Part shown: positions 56,111-64,000 of the stretch, piece by piece
Numbering within the stretch: position 1 is the stretch's first letter
Layout: every line of letters begins with the position of its first letter
Source: Streptococcus ovuberis
Lineage (GTDB): Bacteria; Bacillota; Bacilli; Lactobacillales; Streptococcaceae
Assembly: GCF_012396585.1 (NCBI RefSeq)
Contig: NZ_JAAXPR010000008.1
Coordinates: forward strand, 20,053-84,052
Direction of reading: 5' to 3'
DNA: 64,000 nt
Program-made: the position numbers and the translations under genes
The notes under the pieces: model-generated
Database searches by the model: none
What the model was told of the DNA's origin: nothing
Seen by the model: the letters and a program-made list of their open reading frames with translations, nothing else

Positions 56111-56240
56111 CAACAGTCAGGGGAGTGACTGTTGTAGATGTGAGCCTAGAAACGAGAAAGCGAGCAACAGTCAAGGGAGTGACTGTTGTAGATGTGAGCC
56201 TAGAAACGAGAAAGCGAGCAACAGTCAGGGATGTGACTGC
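56111..56240. repeat. 54-bp tandem repeat, 2.4 copies
   Basis: Copies at 56111-56164 and 56165-56218 differ at a single base; a partial third begins at 56219. Each copy starts with a hairpin CAACAGTCA/TGACTGTTG. No coding frame crosses all copies. Confidence 0.9.
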
Positions 56241-56440
56241 TTGAGGTTGGAGATTGGGGAAAGATGGTTTCCCTCATACGTTAGGGCTGTAAAAGCGGAT
56301 CACATCAGCGCCTTAGGGAGTAGAGGTACTTTGCAGCGGTAACAGACAAAGCCGGTATTGTCTCTTTTCAATTTCTAGGAGACAACCTTGGACAGCCCAA
56401 TGTCATCTCACCCACTGCGTCTTGCTTCGTGAACCATAAA
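56241..56440. other. Gene-free DNA before the dpr terminator
   Basis: No gene or clear RNA is recognised between the tandem repeat and the dpr terminator. Confidence 0.35.
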
Positions 56441-56480
56441 AAAAGGAGAGACTAGGACTTTTGTCCCAGCCTCCTGTCAA
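56441..56480 (-). terminator. Terminator of dpr
   Basis: GAGGCTGGGAC AAAA GTCCTAGTCTCTC hairpin followed by TTTTTTT on the minus strand, a common streptococcal terminator type. Confidence 0.8.
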
Positions 56481-56492
56481 TCTCACTTTCAA

Positions 56493-56972
56493 TCAAACTG
56501 ATCCATTTGGTGCTTGGCCTAGTTCTGCTTGTAGCATCCATAGGTGCTTCTCAATTGATTCTTTAGCAGCCGCATAAAGGCCATTGGTCACATCGTCGCC
56601 TTCTTGATCTGTGATGTCCAACCCTTTTTGGAAATGATCTGCCAGATAGCGGAACACTTCAACCACACGTTCCAGATTCTCCGTCATGGAGCGTGTGTAG
56701 TCCCCCTTGACTTCTGTCAAGTTAGACTGCTCGTCAAACTCCCTCAGAGTTGAAAATGGAGCACCACCCAAGGTAATCAAGCGCTCACTTAACTCATCAA
56801 GGTAGCCATCCAACTCTTCCATATAATCGTCCATCTTAGGGTGATAGACCATGAAGCCTGGGCCACGCATGTACCAGTGAATTTGGTGCAGGATACTATG
56901 CGCCTTAGAAAGATCAGCAACCGACTGGTTCAGAATCTCTTTTGTCGTTAACAATTCTTTCGTGTTTTCCAT
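56493..56972 (-). CDS. dpr: Dps-like peroxide resistance protein Dpr
   Basis: A 159-residue ferritin-like protein that forms a dodecamer, oxidises and stores iron and protects against peroxide. Start ATG 56972 after AGAGGAGGAG; the longer frame overlaps the promoter. The inter-subunit ferroxidase ligands are in HQIHWYMRG and [18 protein letters not shown]. Expected to be controlled by PerR in streptococci, but no convincing PerR box is seen. One of several oxidative-stress genes in this window. Confidence 0.94.
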   Translation of the reverse strand: MENTKELLTTKEILNQSVADLSKAHSILHQIHWYMRGPGFMVYHPKMDDYMEELDGYLDELSERLITLGGAPFSTLREFDEQSNLTEVKGDYTRSMTENLERVVEVFRYLADHFQKGLDITDQEGDDVTNGLYAAAKESIEKHLWMLQAELGQAPNGSV

Positions 56973-57006
56973 CAATTGTCTCCTCCTCTTAATTTTGATT
57001 AATTCT

Positions 57007-57035
57007 ATTATACCCCTTTCTAGGGAGCCTCGCAA
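57007..57035 (-). promoter_or_regulatory. dpr promoter
   Basis: Minus strand TTGCGA (57035-57030), 17-base spacer, TATAAT (57012-57007), 34 bases before the dpr ATG. Confidence 0.7.
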
Positions 57036-57091
57036 AGGTTTAAAATCGAGATGAGAAAAGTTGCAAAATTTCAGAAATATCCTCAGATAAA

Positions 57092-57099
57092 TTCGAATC
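57092..57099 (+). promoter_or_regulatory. Cin-box-like ComX site of the prepilin peptidase gene
   Basis: TTCGAATC matches TACGAATA at six of eight positions with the core CGAAT intact. Seven bases separate it from the ATG, the same spacing as at comFA. Confidence 0.55.
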
Positions 57100-57106
57100 A
57101 ATAGGT

Positions 57107-57757
57107 ATGAAAGATTTCTTATTTTTTGCCTTAGGAGCAAGTCTCGGTTCCTTTTTTGGACTAGTCATTGACCGTTTCCCTGAGGCGTCAATTCTTTTTC
57201 CTGCTAGTCACTGCAACCATTGCAAGAAACCGCTTGCTTTTCGGGATCTAATCCCTATCCTTTCCCAGTTGGCTAACCGGTTTCGTTGTCGTTTTTGCCA
57301 GACCAAAGTAACCCCTTGGTACGGCCTAATCGAGCTAATCTGTGGCCTGCTTTGCCTCTTTACTAGCCAGGGGTTCTTGTCTATCGGACAAGTTTTAGTA
57401 GCTTACACCGGCCTTGTTCTAGCGATTTACGACTGTAAAACCCAGACCTACCCCTTGATGATTTGGCTCATCTCCTTTAGTCTGAGTAGCCTCTTGCTGC
57501 CATGGACTATTACAACGGCTGTTTGCATCCTCCTAGCTGGTCTCGCTCAGCTCGGAAAAATCCCTATGGGATCAGGGGACTTCCTATTTATGGCTAGCCT
57601 CAGCCTTGTCCTTCCCCTTCAAGCCTTTCTCTGGCTTCTTCAAATGGCTAGCTTAGCAGGAATGAGCTACTGCATCTTTCGGCAGACTCGAAGCAGTATT
57701 CCTTTCATTCCTTTTTTAACCACGGCCTTTTTTATCATCTTAGTCCTGAGATTCTAA
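57107..57757 (+). CDS. pilD: Competence prepilin peptidase (PilD/ComC type)
   Basis: A 216-residue membrane aspartyl protease that cleaves competence pseudopilin leaders. N-terminal [15 protein letters not shown], a zinc-binding cysteine set CNHCKKP...CRFCQTK, and the catalytic aspartates in [13 protein letters not shown] and MGSGDFLF. Six to seven hydrophobic segments. Divergent from dpr; the cin-box-like sequence ties it to the late competence regulon. Confidence 0.92.
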   Translation: MKDFLFFALGASLGSFFGLVIDRFPEASILFPASHCNHCKKPLAFRDLIPILSQLANRFRCRFCQTKVTPWYGLIELICGLLCLFTSQGFLSIGQVLVAYTGLVLAIYDCKTQTYPLMIWLISFSLSSLLLPWTITTAVCILLAGLAQLGKIPMGSGDFLFMASLSLVLPLQAFLWLLQMASLAGMSYCIFRQTRSSIPFIPFLTTAFFIILVLRF

Positions 57758-57815
57758 ATCGCAAAAACCTCAGCAATTGGTTTATCAAACACACTGCTGA
57801 GGTTTCTAGTTTTAT

Positions 57816-58334
57816 CTAGAGATAGTGCCAAATCCAGTTTCCTTGAGACTTTAAGTAGATGACAAGGAATACAGCCAGCAGACATCCTACAAGCACGAGT
57901 CCCTCAATTAACCAGAGGTATTTAGGAGGCAAAAGCCAAGTCAATACTCCATAGAGACCGACACCCATCAAAACGCCAAAGCCATTAGTCAAGACATCCG
58001 TCAGATCACTGGCCCCCGTTGCCAAAAGGTACTGCAAACTTTCTAACAAGAAACTTAAACCAAGTCCCAGTCCTACAATCCACCTCACTGACCAGTCTGA
58101 TTGATGCCTTTTAACCAGCAAGCCAAATGGGAGAAAGACCAAAACATTGGCCACAATTTCCTTGATGTGTAAGCTACCATCCCAGTTTTGGGACTGCGCA
58201 AAAGGAATCAGGTTGAGCGACCGCATCCGGGGTAATTCATATGGGCCTAAGGCCAATTTAAACAGTATCAACCATATGAGTACCAAGAGATACAGAGCGA
58301 GAGTTGAACTTATTAACCTTTTTGATCGTTTCAT
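57816..58334 (-). CDS. VanZ-family membrane protein (first copy)
   Basis: A 172-residue protein with five hydrophobic segments and the VanZ-like centre NVLVFLPFGLLVKR ... ESLQYLLATGASDLTDVLTN. Start ATG 58334 with GGAG five bases upstream; the longer frame overlaps the next gene. VanZ proteins confer low-level teicoplanin resistance in some species, but the role of housekeeping copies is unknown. One base from its paralogue upstream. Confidence 0.85.
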   Translation of the reverse strand: MKRSKRLISSTLALYLLVLIWLILFKLALGPYELPRMRSLNLIPFAQSQNWDGSLHIKEIVANVLVFLPFGLLVKRHQSDWSVRWIVGLGLGLSFLLESLQYLLATGASDLTDVLTNGFGVLMGVGLYGVLTWLLPPKYLWLIEGLVLVGCLLAVFLVIYLKSQGNWIWHYL

Positions 58335-58335
58335 G

Positions 58336-58875
58336 TCAACTCCTTTCCTTTTTGAAGATCGCCTTGCAGATGGTAGAGTAGATGCAATAAGCGATTCCTC
58401 CTCCCAAACTGTTGGTCCAAAGATCATCAATTTCAAAAACCCTACCCGCATCAATGGTCACATCTAAGATGATCTGAGTCATCTCGATCCCCAAACTGAT
58501 GAAAAAACTGTAGAGCAAGGCCTTCTTAAGGCTCCGCCATTTTGGAAAAAGAACCAAACAACAAAAGACTAAGGGGATCAAAAGTAAGACATTGGCGATA
58601 TTTTGCAGTAAAATGAGGAAAAAGTTGCTCCAAGTATCAATCTGTCCTGCATTGACAAAGCTATTTAAAGGAATTAAAAGAAGATAGACACGGCCGACTT
58701 GTATGATACCTGGCGTCATGACATCCTTGTACTGGGGCATGAGCTGTTGAGGCGTAAAACACATGGCTATCAACACCAAAATATAGGCTACTGCCAATAG
58801 GTAAAAGAGTCTTCGCCCTAGCGGGGTCGGCTCTAAATGCTTGTCAAAGAGCTTGGTAGATCCGTTGGCCCACAT
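58336..58875 (-). CDS. VanZ-family membrane protein (second copy)
   Basis: A 179-residue paralogue of the gene downstream, with NIANVLLLIPLVFCCLVLFP and the signature SLGIEMTQIILDVTIDAGRV followed by FEIDDLWTNSLGG. Its ATG overlaps the rlmN stop by one base, so it belongs to the rlmN operon. Adjacent VanZ copies suggest tandem duplication with divergence. Confidence 0.87.
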   Translation of the reverse strand: MWANGSTKLFDKHLEPTPLGRRLFYLLAVAYILVLIAMCFTPQQLMPQYKDVMTPGIIQVGRVYLLLIPLNSFVNAGQIDTWSNFFLILLQNIANVLLLIPLVFCCLVLFPKWRSLKKALLYSFFISLGIEMTQIILDVTIDAGRVFEIDDLWTNSLGGGIAYCIYSTICKAIFKKERS

Positions 58876-59963
58876 TAGGCTTGAGCCACTGCTGCTTTAG
58901 CAGCATCCTTCTTCATGGTGTTGGACCTCAACTGTCCACAGGCTGCATCAATATCCGTTCCGTGTTCCTGACGGATGACACAATTGATGCCATTTTTCTT
59001 GAGGGTATCGTAGAAGGCCATCACACGCTCTCTAGGACTACGGCTATATTGGTCATGCTCGGTAACTGGGTTGTATGGAATCAGATTGACGTAGCTAAGT
59101 TTTTTGATATTCTTTAACAGCGCAGCCAATTCTTCGGCCTGCTCAATACCATCATTGACTTGATTTAGCATGATATACTCAAAGGTCACACGACGATTGG
59201 TCGTTTTAATATAGTAATCAATCGCCTCAAAGAGTTTTTCGAGTGGAAAGGCTCTATTGATTTTCATGATAGAGCTACGCAGGTCATTGTTCGGAGCATG
59301 TAGGGAAACGGCCAGATTGACCTGGATGCCTTCATTAGCAAATTCCTTGATTTTATGTGCCAATCCAGAGGTTGAGACAGTAATATGTCTGGCCCCGATA
59401 GCCAATCCCTTATCATCATTAACCGTCCTGAGAAAATTTAAGACATTCTTATAATTGTCAAACGGTTCACCAATCCCCATGACAACCACGTGACTAACCC
59501 GTTCTCCCAACCCACGGTCATCAAAGTATTTTTGGACCAGCATGATCTGAGACACAATTTCACCTGCATTCAAATCTCGTTGCTTTTTAATCAAGCCTGA
59601 AGCACAAAACGTACAGCCAATATTGCAACCAACTTGGGTAGTGACACAGACAGATAGGCCATAATGTTGGCGCATCAACACCGTCTCAATCAGCATACCG
59701 TCTGGTAACTCAAATAAATACTTGACTGTCCCATCTGCTGATTCTTGAACAATGCGTTGTTTTAAAGGATTGAGTATAAAGGCGTCTTCTAAGCGTTCGA
59801 GCAAGGCCTTGGATAAATTAGACATCTCCTCAAAACGCTGTACCCGCTTGGTATAGAGCCAATCCCAAATCTGGTCTGCCCGAAACTTCTGTTCTCCTTG
59901 TTCCAAGACCCAGTCCAACAATTGCTGACGAGTCAAGCCATAAATAGATGGTTTCATTTCCAT
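58875..59963 (-). CDS. rlmN: 23S rRNA/tRNA adenine-2 methyltransferase RlmN
   Basis: A 362-residue radical-SAM enzyme methylating A2503 of 23S rRNA and A37 of some tRNAs. The cluster motif [10 protein letters not shown] (about 114-121), the GIGEPFDNY segment, HAPNNDLR and the C-terminal catalytic Cys in [22 protein letters not shown] are intact. Heads an operon with two VanZ genes. Confidence 0.96.
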   Translation of the reverse strand: MEMKPSIYGLTRQQLLDWVLEQGEQKFRADQIWDWLYTKRVQRFEEMSNLSKALLERLEDAFILNPLKQRIVQESADGTVKYLFELPDGMLIETVLMRQHYGLSVCVTTQVGCNIGCTFCASGLIKKQRDLNAGEIVSQIMLVQKYFDDRGLGERVSHVVVMGIGEPFDNYKNVLNFLRTVNDDKGLAIGARHITVSTSGLAHKIKEFANEGIQVNLAVSLHAPNNDLRSSIMKINRAFPLEKLFEAIDYYIKTTNRRVTFEYIMLNQVNDGIEQAEELAALLKNIKKLSYVNLIPYNPVTEHDQYSRSPRERVMAFYDTLKKNGINCVIRQEHGTDIDAACGQLRSNTMKKDAAKAAVAQA

Positions 59964-60342
59964 AATTTCCTTCTTTTAATTTAATTCTCTTTTAGCTCTT
60001 AGGAGGTCAAACGGACAGGCAATACTCCCAATGAATTTGACCTTGCTCTGCTGTTGATTAAGAATCTAAACAGCGATGATAGCAGCGGATGAGTGTTGAG
60101 TTGCTTCTCAATCCCTAAAGATAGCCGCCTTGCCAAGCTACCACCCTGGCACGTGCTTTAAACTGCAACCATTTTATTCCTTTATCACCTATCCATCTCC
60201 ACTGCTTAGCCGTTCTTTATCGCTGATTTACCCATATGTTTAGCTAATGCTAAAACATATCGCGTTGGACGGGAAAGCAAGGACTGCACTAGGGCATAAT
60301 GTCGCTAAAAAGTATTGTTTTTCTATGTCTCGAGAGCCATTC
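59964..60342. other. Intergenic region between yutD and rlmN
   Basis: About 380 bases. It contains a hairpin at 60234-60260 (ATATGTTT-AGC/GCTAAAACATAT with one bulge, loop TAAT) without a T-run. The rlmN promoter must lie here but no clear pair is seen. Confidence 0.4.
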
Positions 60343-60993
60343 TTATTTCTGACGAATGACAAACTCACGTTTGGTAGATGGGGTGTTCTTTTTGACGGGT
60401 TTCTTCTCTGAACTGGTTTTTTCTCTTTTAATCTCAAAACTACGCTTTTCCGTCTTAGTCTGGTTGGTCCGACGCCTCGATTTCTTAACGTTTCCTGATG
60501 CTAGTTGGTTAGCCTGATACTTGCCAGAAACCTGATAAGATTGCTCCTCAGTGCGTGATGATACAGACTGATTTTGGCGATTTGAGCGTGACTTGCGACG
60601 ACGACGATTGATTTTTAGATCTTGCTCGTCTTCCTTTAACGGCTCCTGCGGAGTTGGATTTTCCAGTACAAAATAAGCACAACCATAATTGCAATATTCC
60701 AAAAGATAATCTTCTAGACGGCTAATTTTCAAGTCAAGTTTATTGGTCCTATCATCCTTGTAAAAGCCTTTAAGGCGTAACTGTTCATTGCCCCAATCAC
60801 CGACAATGTAATCAAACTTGAGCATAAAGGTCGTAAAGCGTTGCTCAAAAGCTGTCAGATCAAAAGCTTCCTTGTAATTGTCAACTATCCGCAAATCAAT
60901 GCCTTCGGCCTGAATACGGTCAAAGGTTCTCTCAAATGTTGGCCCTGGAAACTTATTGTAATTATACATTTCCGGAGTGATGTCTTTCTTCAT
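60343..60993 (-). CDS. yutD: YutD family protein (DUF1027)
   Basis: A 216-residue protein. The conserved N-terminal YutD domain (about 20-115: YKEAFDLTAFEQRFTTFMLK, FDYIVGDWGNEQLRLKGFY, YCNYGCAYFVLEN) is followed by an unusually long basic tail rich in Arg, Lys, Ser and Gln that may bind RNA or DNA. Function unknown. Located upstream of rlmN as in other streptococci. Confidence 0.88.
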   Translation of the reverse strand: MKKDITPEMYNYNKFPGPTFERTFDRIQAEGIDLRIVDNYKEAFDLTAFEQRFTTFMLKFDYIVGDWGNEQLRLKGFYKDDRTNKLDLKISRLEDYLLEYCNYGCAYFVLENPTPQEPLKEDEQDLKINRRRRKSRSNRQNQSVSSRTEEQSYQVSGKYQANQLASGNVKKSRRRTNQTKTEKRSFEIKREKTSSEKKPVKKNTPSTKREFVIRQK

Positions 60994-61096
60994 AATATCC
61001 CTTTCTGTCTTTCAATTCTTATTATACTACATTTTCAGCTCATGAGGAGCACAGCTTTTGTTTTCGGTGAATTGTCAGACACTTTAATCTAAATAG

Positions 61097-61138
61097 ACAA
61101 AAGGACAGATCACCCTTGGTTCCCCAATGACTCTGTCC
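61097..61138 (-). terminator. Terminator of the rsmD-coaD-sepM operon
   Basis: GGACAGATCA (61103-61112) pairs with TGACTCTGTCC (61128-61138) with one mismatch, and TTTTGTC follows on the minus strand. Confidence 0.75.
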
Positions 61139-61166
61139 CTTTTTACATCAGTTGATCTTTGGTAAA

Positions 61167-62225
61167 TTAATGGTTTTTAAGGTAATTAATGGCATCCTGA
61201 ACAGTCTTAACAGGAACGATTTTCATGTCTGTCTTGATGGCTTTAGCTGCTGCTAACGCTTCTTCATAGTTGGTTTTGGCGTCAGGACGAACTTTCAACA
61301 TTTCCTTATCAATCGGATTATCCGGTGCAAAAAAGATCTCTGCTCCGCTATTGGCCGCCGAAACAACCTTTTTATCAATGCCACCAATATCACCGACCCG
61401 ACCGTCCTTTTCAATGGTTCCTGATCCTGCAACCATGCGACCGCCTCGCAAATCAGGCTCAGCTAGCTGGGTGTAGATGCTGAGGGTAAACATGAGCCCC
61501 GCAGATGGTCCACCGATACCAGCTGTCATAAAGTCCACATCATGGGAACTGGAAACCTCCGTATGGTCTGTCAGGCCGATGCCTATTCCATTTTTGCCGT
61601 TATCCAACTTGATAATCTGGCCTTTTTCAGTTCGGGTCAGCCCATCGGATTCAAAGGTCACTTCAACAGTGCTATCCAATTCCTGCTTGGAGACATAGTC
61701 AATCAGCTCCGTAGACGACTGGAAGGTCTTCCCGTTAACAGCTGTCACCGTATCTGCGATATGCAGAATCCCTTGGAAGGTTGACTGGTCCATAACCTGG
61801 AGGACATATACCCCCAAATAATCCAGAGTAATCTCCTCGCCAGCCAGAGTCAAGGCCTGATACTCCGCCATGTGCTGCGAACTTTGCATATAGAAGTTGT
61901 TGATTCGCATAAAGTCATCATTGCTGGCACCACCGGTCACTTCAGCCTCACTGTAAATATCTGTAAATGGGGTTACCCAAGCATAGACCAGACTGGCCAA
62001 GGTAGCTGGTGTCATCGTGATATAGGTAAAATTATACGACCCTTCTGCCTGATCTTCTTCCCCATCCACTGTTAACACATGGCGGACATCCTCGGCTCCC
62101 CCAGGACTTTCAATGTAATAAGGCAAAGGTACGGTAAAAGTAGCAAACAGGGCGATTAACAAAAAAACAAGACTGATGATGATACGTCGCTCTTTTTGAC
62201 GACTGGTCAAGGGTTTACTGGTCAC
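61167..62225 (-). CDS. sepM: PDZ/Lon-type membrane serine protease SepM (YlbL)
   Basis: A 352-residue surface protease. N-terminal helix ([20 protein letters not shown]), a PDZ domain (about 120-205, [18 protein letters not shown]) and an S16 Lon-type domain with Ser in [16 protein letters not shown] and Lys in [15 protein letters not shown]. In S. mutans SepM trims the competence peptide. GTG 62225 is chosen: it has GGAG seven bases upstream and overlaps the coaD stop by 11 bases; the ATG at 62264 lies deep inside coaD without a ribosome site. Confidence 0.92.
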   Translation of the reverse strand: MTSKPLTSRQKERRIIISLVFLLIALFATFTVPLPYYIESPGGAEDVRHVLTVDGEEDQAEGSYNFTYITMTPATLASLVYAWVTPFTDIYSEAEVTGGASNDDFMRINNFYMQSSQHMAEYQALTLAGEEITLDYLGVYVLQVMDQSTFQGILHIADTVTAVNGKTFQSSTELIDYVSKQELDSTVEVTFESDGLTRTEKGQIIKLDNGKNGIGIGLTDHTEVSSSHDVDFMTAGIGGPSAGLMFTLSIYTQLAEPDLRGGRMVAGSGTIEKDGRVGDIGGIDKKVVSAANSGAEIFFAPDNPIDKEMLKVRPDAKTNYEEALAAAKAIKTDMKIVPVKTVQDAINYLKNH

Positions 62226-62703
62226 TTTTTCTCTCCAATTCTTTCTGAACAAGGGCAGGGACATAAGCAGAGAAATCCGCCTTAAAGGCCAACAACTCCC
62301 TTACGCCACTGGAACTAACATACTTATAATCCGGCTTAGCAAGCAGGTAGACCGTATCAAGCTCTGGCGCCAAGTTACGGTTGTAGAAATCAAAACTCGC
62401 TTCATACTCCAGATCCTGACTTCCCCGCAGGCCACGCACCAGATGGGTCACTTGATGACGTCTTGCCACCTCAACGACCAATTCCTCTGTGGAAACAAGT
62501 ACTTCAACATTCCCAAGGCGCTCTGTCAACTGCTCCAGCCACTCTACTCGCTGGTCAATAGGAACCAGGCCATTTTTATGGCGATTATAAAAAACACCGA
62601 CAAAAAGCTGGTCAAACAGCTGGCTGGCGCGTTCAATAATATCCATGTGCCCCAGAGTCACGGGATCAAAAGAGCCTGTGAAAAGACCTATTTTTCTGGT
62701 CAT
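62215..62703 (-). CDS. coaD: Phosphopantetheine adenylyltransferase
   Basis: A 162-residue nucleotidyltransferase for the penultimate step of coenzyme A synthesis. Nucleotide motif [17 protein letters not shown] at the N-terminus, [25 protein letters not shown] and [13 protein letters not shown] are intact. Start ATG 62703; the longer frame overlaps the upstream membrane protein gene. Confidence 0.96.
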   Translation of the reverse strand: MTRKIGLFTGSFDPVTLGHMDIIERASQLFDQLFVGVFYNRHKNGLVPIDQRVEWLEQLTERLGNVEVLVSTEELVVEVARRHQVTHLVRGLRGSQDLEYEASFDFYNRNLAPELDTVYLLAKPDYKYVSSSGVRELLAFKADFSAYVPALVQKELERKSDQ

Positions 62704-62707
62704 CCGC

Positions 62708-62965
62708 TTATTTCCTTTCCTTCGGATTGCTTGAAATGAAATACATAAAAAGAACGTTAAGAACGATTCTAGCAACTATCTTCCAGCTAAAACCAGAAGT
62801 TACCCCATCTACAAGATAACCCCCAGCGATCACCAAAAAAAGCAGACTGCTCCATTTGAATCGAGGCTTAGGAAATTTCCCTGTCACCTGTCCATGAATG
62901 AGATAAAAGCTATAACAGAGGACTACCACTAAAAACAAAAGCGTCACATTATCTAAAACAGTCAT
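62708..62965 (-). CDS. Small membrane protein of the rsmD-coaD operon (first)
   Basis: An 85-residue protein with three predicted helices (about 6-25, 38-58, 60-80) and no recognised family. Four bases before coaD, three bases after the next gene upstream, so certainly cotranscribed. Function unknown. Confidence 0.7.
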   Translation of the reverse strand: MTVLDNVTLLFLVVVLCYSFYLIHGQVTGKFPKPRFKWSSLLFLVIAGGYLVDGVTSGFSWKIVARIVLNVLFMYFISSNPKERK

Positions 62966-62968
62966 TCT

Positions 62969-63268
62969 CTAATCCTCACGGTCTTGGGTAAAATAAAGGT
63001 ACAAAGGTAGACCAATCAAGAGGATGGCTCGGTAAACATCTGTGCTCTCCAAACCATTTTGCTTCCAATCCAGTAGCGTGTACAGCAACTGAATCAAGGC
63101 CAGAAGTAAGAAAAATGGATTTCTTGTCCTAGATAAAGCACCGACACCTTCTTGATTTTTGCACTTATAATGCTTGAGTAGCCCCTCCAAGCGATTGAGG
63201 CGCCACAACAGATAAATCAAAACAAGCAGAACTATTAAAAACAACAGATAAACGAGCCAAACCTGCAT
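62969..63268 (-). CDS. Small membrane protein of the rsmD-coaD operon (second)
   Basis: A 99-residue protein with an N-terminal helix (VWLVYLLFLIVLLVLIYLLW), a polar middle (HYKCKNQEGVGALSRTRNP) and two further hydrophobic stretches. No family recognised. Begins ten bases after rsmD. Confidence 0.7.
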   Translation of the reverse strand: MQVWLVYLLFLIVLLVLIYLLWRLNRLEGLLKHYKCKNQEGVGALSRTRNPFFLLLALIQLLYTLLDWKQNGLESTDVYRAILLIGLPLYLYFTQDRED

Positions 63269-63278
63269 GGAACCTCCA

Positions 63279-63818
63279 TCAGTGAATATAGACGGTTACC
63301 TTGGAAATCCCGTATTGCTTTTGCTTCCAGATACCAAGACCAACAATCTCCTCAGGCAACTCAACCGTCTTGTCTGTTTCACAGACGACCATGACGTCTT
63401 CCGTCAGGAGATGACGTTCCTCCAAGAGTTCAATCGTTTTTACGATTTCTTCTTTGGCATAGGGAGGATCCAAAAAAACCAAATCAAACGAACCTTCCAG
63501 ATTTAGCAAGGCCTGATTGGCCTCCATCTTGAGAAGCTGAAACTTCTCTGTTTCCTTTGTCATGGCAATGTTGGCCTCGATAATAGCTTGTGCTTTACGA
63601 TCCCTCTCAACCAAAACTGCCTGAGAGATACCGCGCGATACAGCCTCAATTGCCAAACCACCGCTACCAGCATAAAGATCAAGCACCCTTCCTCCATCAA
63701 AGTAGGGTCCAATCATGTTGAACATGGCACCTCTCACTTTATCAGAAGTCGGCCTTGTTGTTTTGCCATCCAAAGTCTTTAACAGACGTCCTCCATAGTT
63801 CCCTGATACAATTCTCAT
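63279..63818 (-). CDS. rsmD: 16S rRNA guanine-966 N2-methyltransferase RsmD
   Basis: A 179-residue SAM-dependent methyltransferase. N-terminal [23 protein letters not shown] loop [15 protein letters not shown] and catalytic [13 protein letters not shown] are present. First gene of rsmD - two small membrane proteins - coaD - sepM. The ATG lies seven bases after the -10 box, so the mRNA is predicted to be almost leaderless. Confidence 0.95.
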   Translation of the reverse strand: MRIVSGNYGGRLLKTLDGKTTRPTSDKVRGAMFNMIGPYFDGGRVLDLYAGSGGLAIEAVSRGISQAVLVERDRKAQAIIEANIAMTKETEKFQLLKMEANQALLNLEGSFDLVFLDPPYAKEEIVKTIELLEERHLLTEDVMVVCETDKTVELPEEIVGLGIWKQKQYGISKVTVYIH

Positions 63819-63825
63819 ATTCCTT

Positions 63826-63834
63826 ATTATATCA
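63826..63834 (-). promoter_or_regulatory. Extended -10 promoter at the rsmD start codon
   Basis: TGATATAAT on the minus strand (63834-63826), seven bases before the rsmD ATG at 63818. An AAGGA lies between but only two bases from the ATG, too close to serve as a ribosome site. Confidence 0.65.
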
Positions 63835-63875
63835 CAAATCTTTTGGACTGTTAGGCTTTTTTATTTGAAAAAATA

Positions 63876-64000
63876 GGCTCTATAATTTCTGTAGTGGGTA
63901 AATCCACCTCGGAGATTATGGAGCCTTTTTGAGTATGAAAAAAGCCCCATATGACCTATAATGAAAAGCAATCAAACCACTCATTAGAAAGAATCATATG
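63876..64000 (+). mobile_element. Left end of an ISL3-family insertion sequence
   Basis: Starts with GGCTCTATAATTTC, the type of inverted repeat found at ISL3 (IS1167/IS1193-like) ends, and forms a hairpin with GAGATTATGGAGCC (63914-63927). The following leader and the final ATG at 63998-64000, preceded by GAAAGAATC, correspond to the usual start of the transposase gene, which continues past the window edge. Confidence 0.65.

Noticed and set aside
56111..56240. Possible CRISPR array
   Set aside because: The 54-bp units are directly abutting without unique spacers and no cas genes are present.
56985..57020. PerR box at the dpr promoter
   Set aside because: The sequence around TATAATAGAATTAA matches the PerR consensus only in its first half.

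Overview
The window reads as chromosomal DNA of a Streptococcus (Bacillota). The evidence is the gene content and order: a complete dcw tail (murD-murG-divIB, ftsA-ftsZ-yggS-sepF-yggT-ylmH-divIVA) followed by a T-box-controlled ileS; the rpsP-khpA, folD/amino-acid ABC transporter/clpE, comFA-comFC, typA-DUF3165, yutD-rlmN-vanZ and rsmD-coaD-sepM neighbourhoods; a CtsR operator; and ComX-type competence promoters. The species cannot be fixed from the sequence alone. Most genes are on the minus strand.

Layout. 1-480: start of a truncated secreted-protein gene with promoter and cre-like site. 479-8860: ylbG, khpA-rpsP, tRNA-Ser, NAD(P)HX dehydratase-folD, a polar amino-acid ABC transporter, ykuJ, CtsR-controlled clpE, a Nudix hydrolase and a DUF1827 protein. 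8874-9070: a structured inverted-repeat element. 9236-13343: hydrolase/acetyltransferase pair, trhO, and a SAM hydroxide adenosyltransferase paired with an ECF S component. 13794-26641: ileS and the division/cell-wall cluster. 27051-31518: hpf, comFC-comFA, yigZ, cysK. 31574-40411: an AT-rich, partly decayed glycoside-use locus (beta-glucuronidase remnant, lipoprotein esterase, GH78 alpha-L-rhamnosidase, a broken DUF5060-type gene, lactose/cellobiose-type PTS and its PRD regulator). 40650-43978: gshAB and a pseudouridine synthase. 44070-45401: IS3 remnant and a MITE-like element. 45660-50992: a YesM/YesN-type two-component system next to an extracellular methionine-sulfoxide repair operon. 50993-52200: IS graveyard. 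52271-63818: typA, yqgQ-rhodanese, dpr, prepilin peptidase, two VanZ proteins, rlmN, yutD and the rsmD-coaD-sepM operon. 63876-64000: left end of an ISL3-type element.

The most striking system is ccdA - methionine-rich repeat lipoprotein - TlpA-like thioredoxin lipoprotein - membrane-anchored MsrAB (48154-50992). The small lipoprotein is signal peptide plus sixteen DKMSD-type pentapeptides (one Met every five residues). Beside an extracellular methionine sulfoxide reductase and its electron supply, it suggests a regenerable methionine sink for oxidants, analogous in logic to the proteobacterial MrpX system but tethered to a Gram-positive surface.

Two expression patterns recur. At several genes (yigZ, a rluD-like gene, yqgQ, rsmD) the -10 box ends only 6-7 bases before the start codon, implying leaderless mRNAs; the two competence genes comFA and pilD have cin-box-like sites in the same geometry. 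At several gene junctions a terminator hairpin and its T-run run directly into an extended -10 promoter of the next gene.
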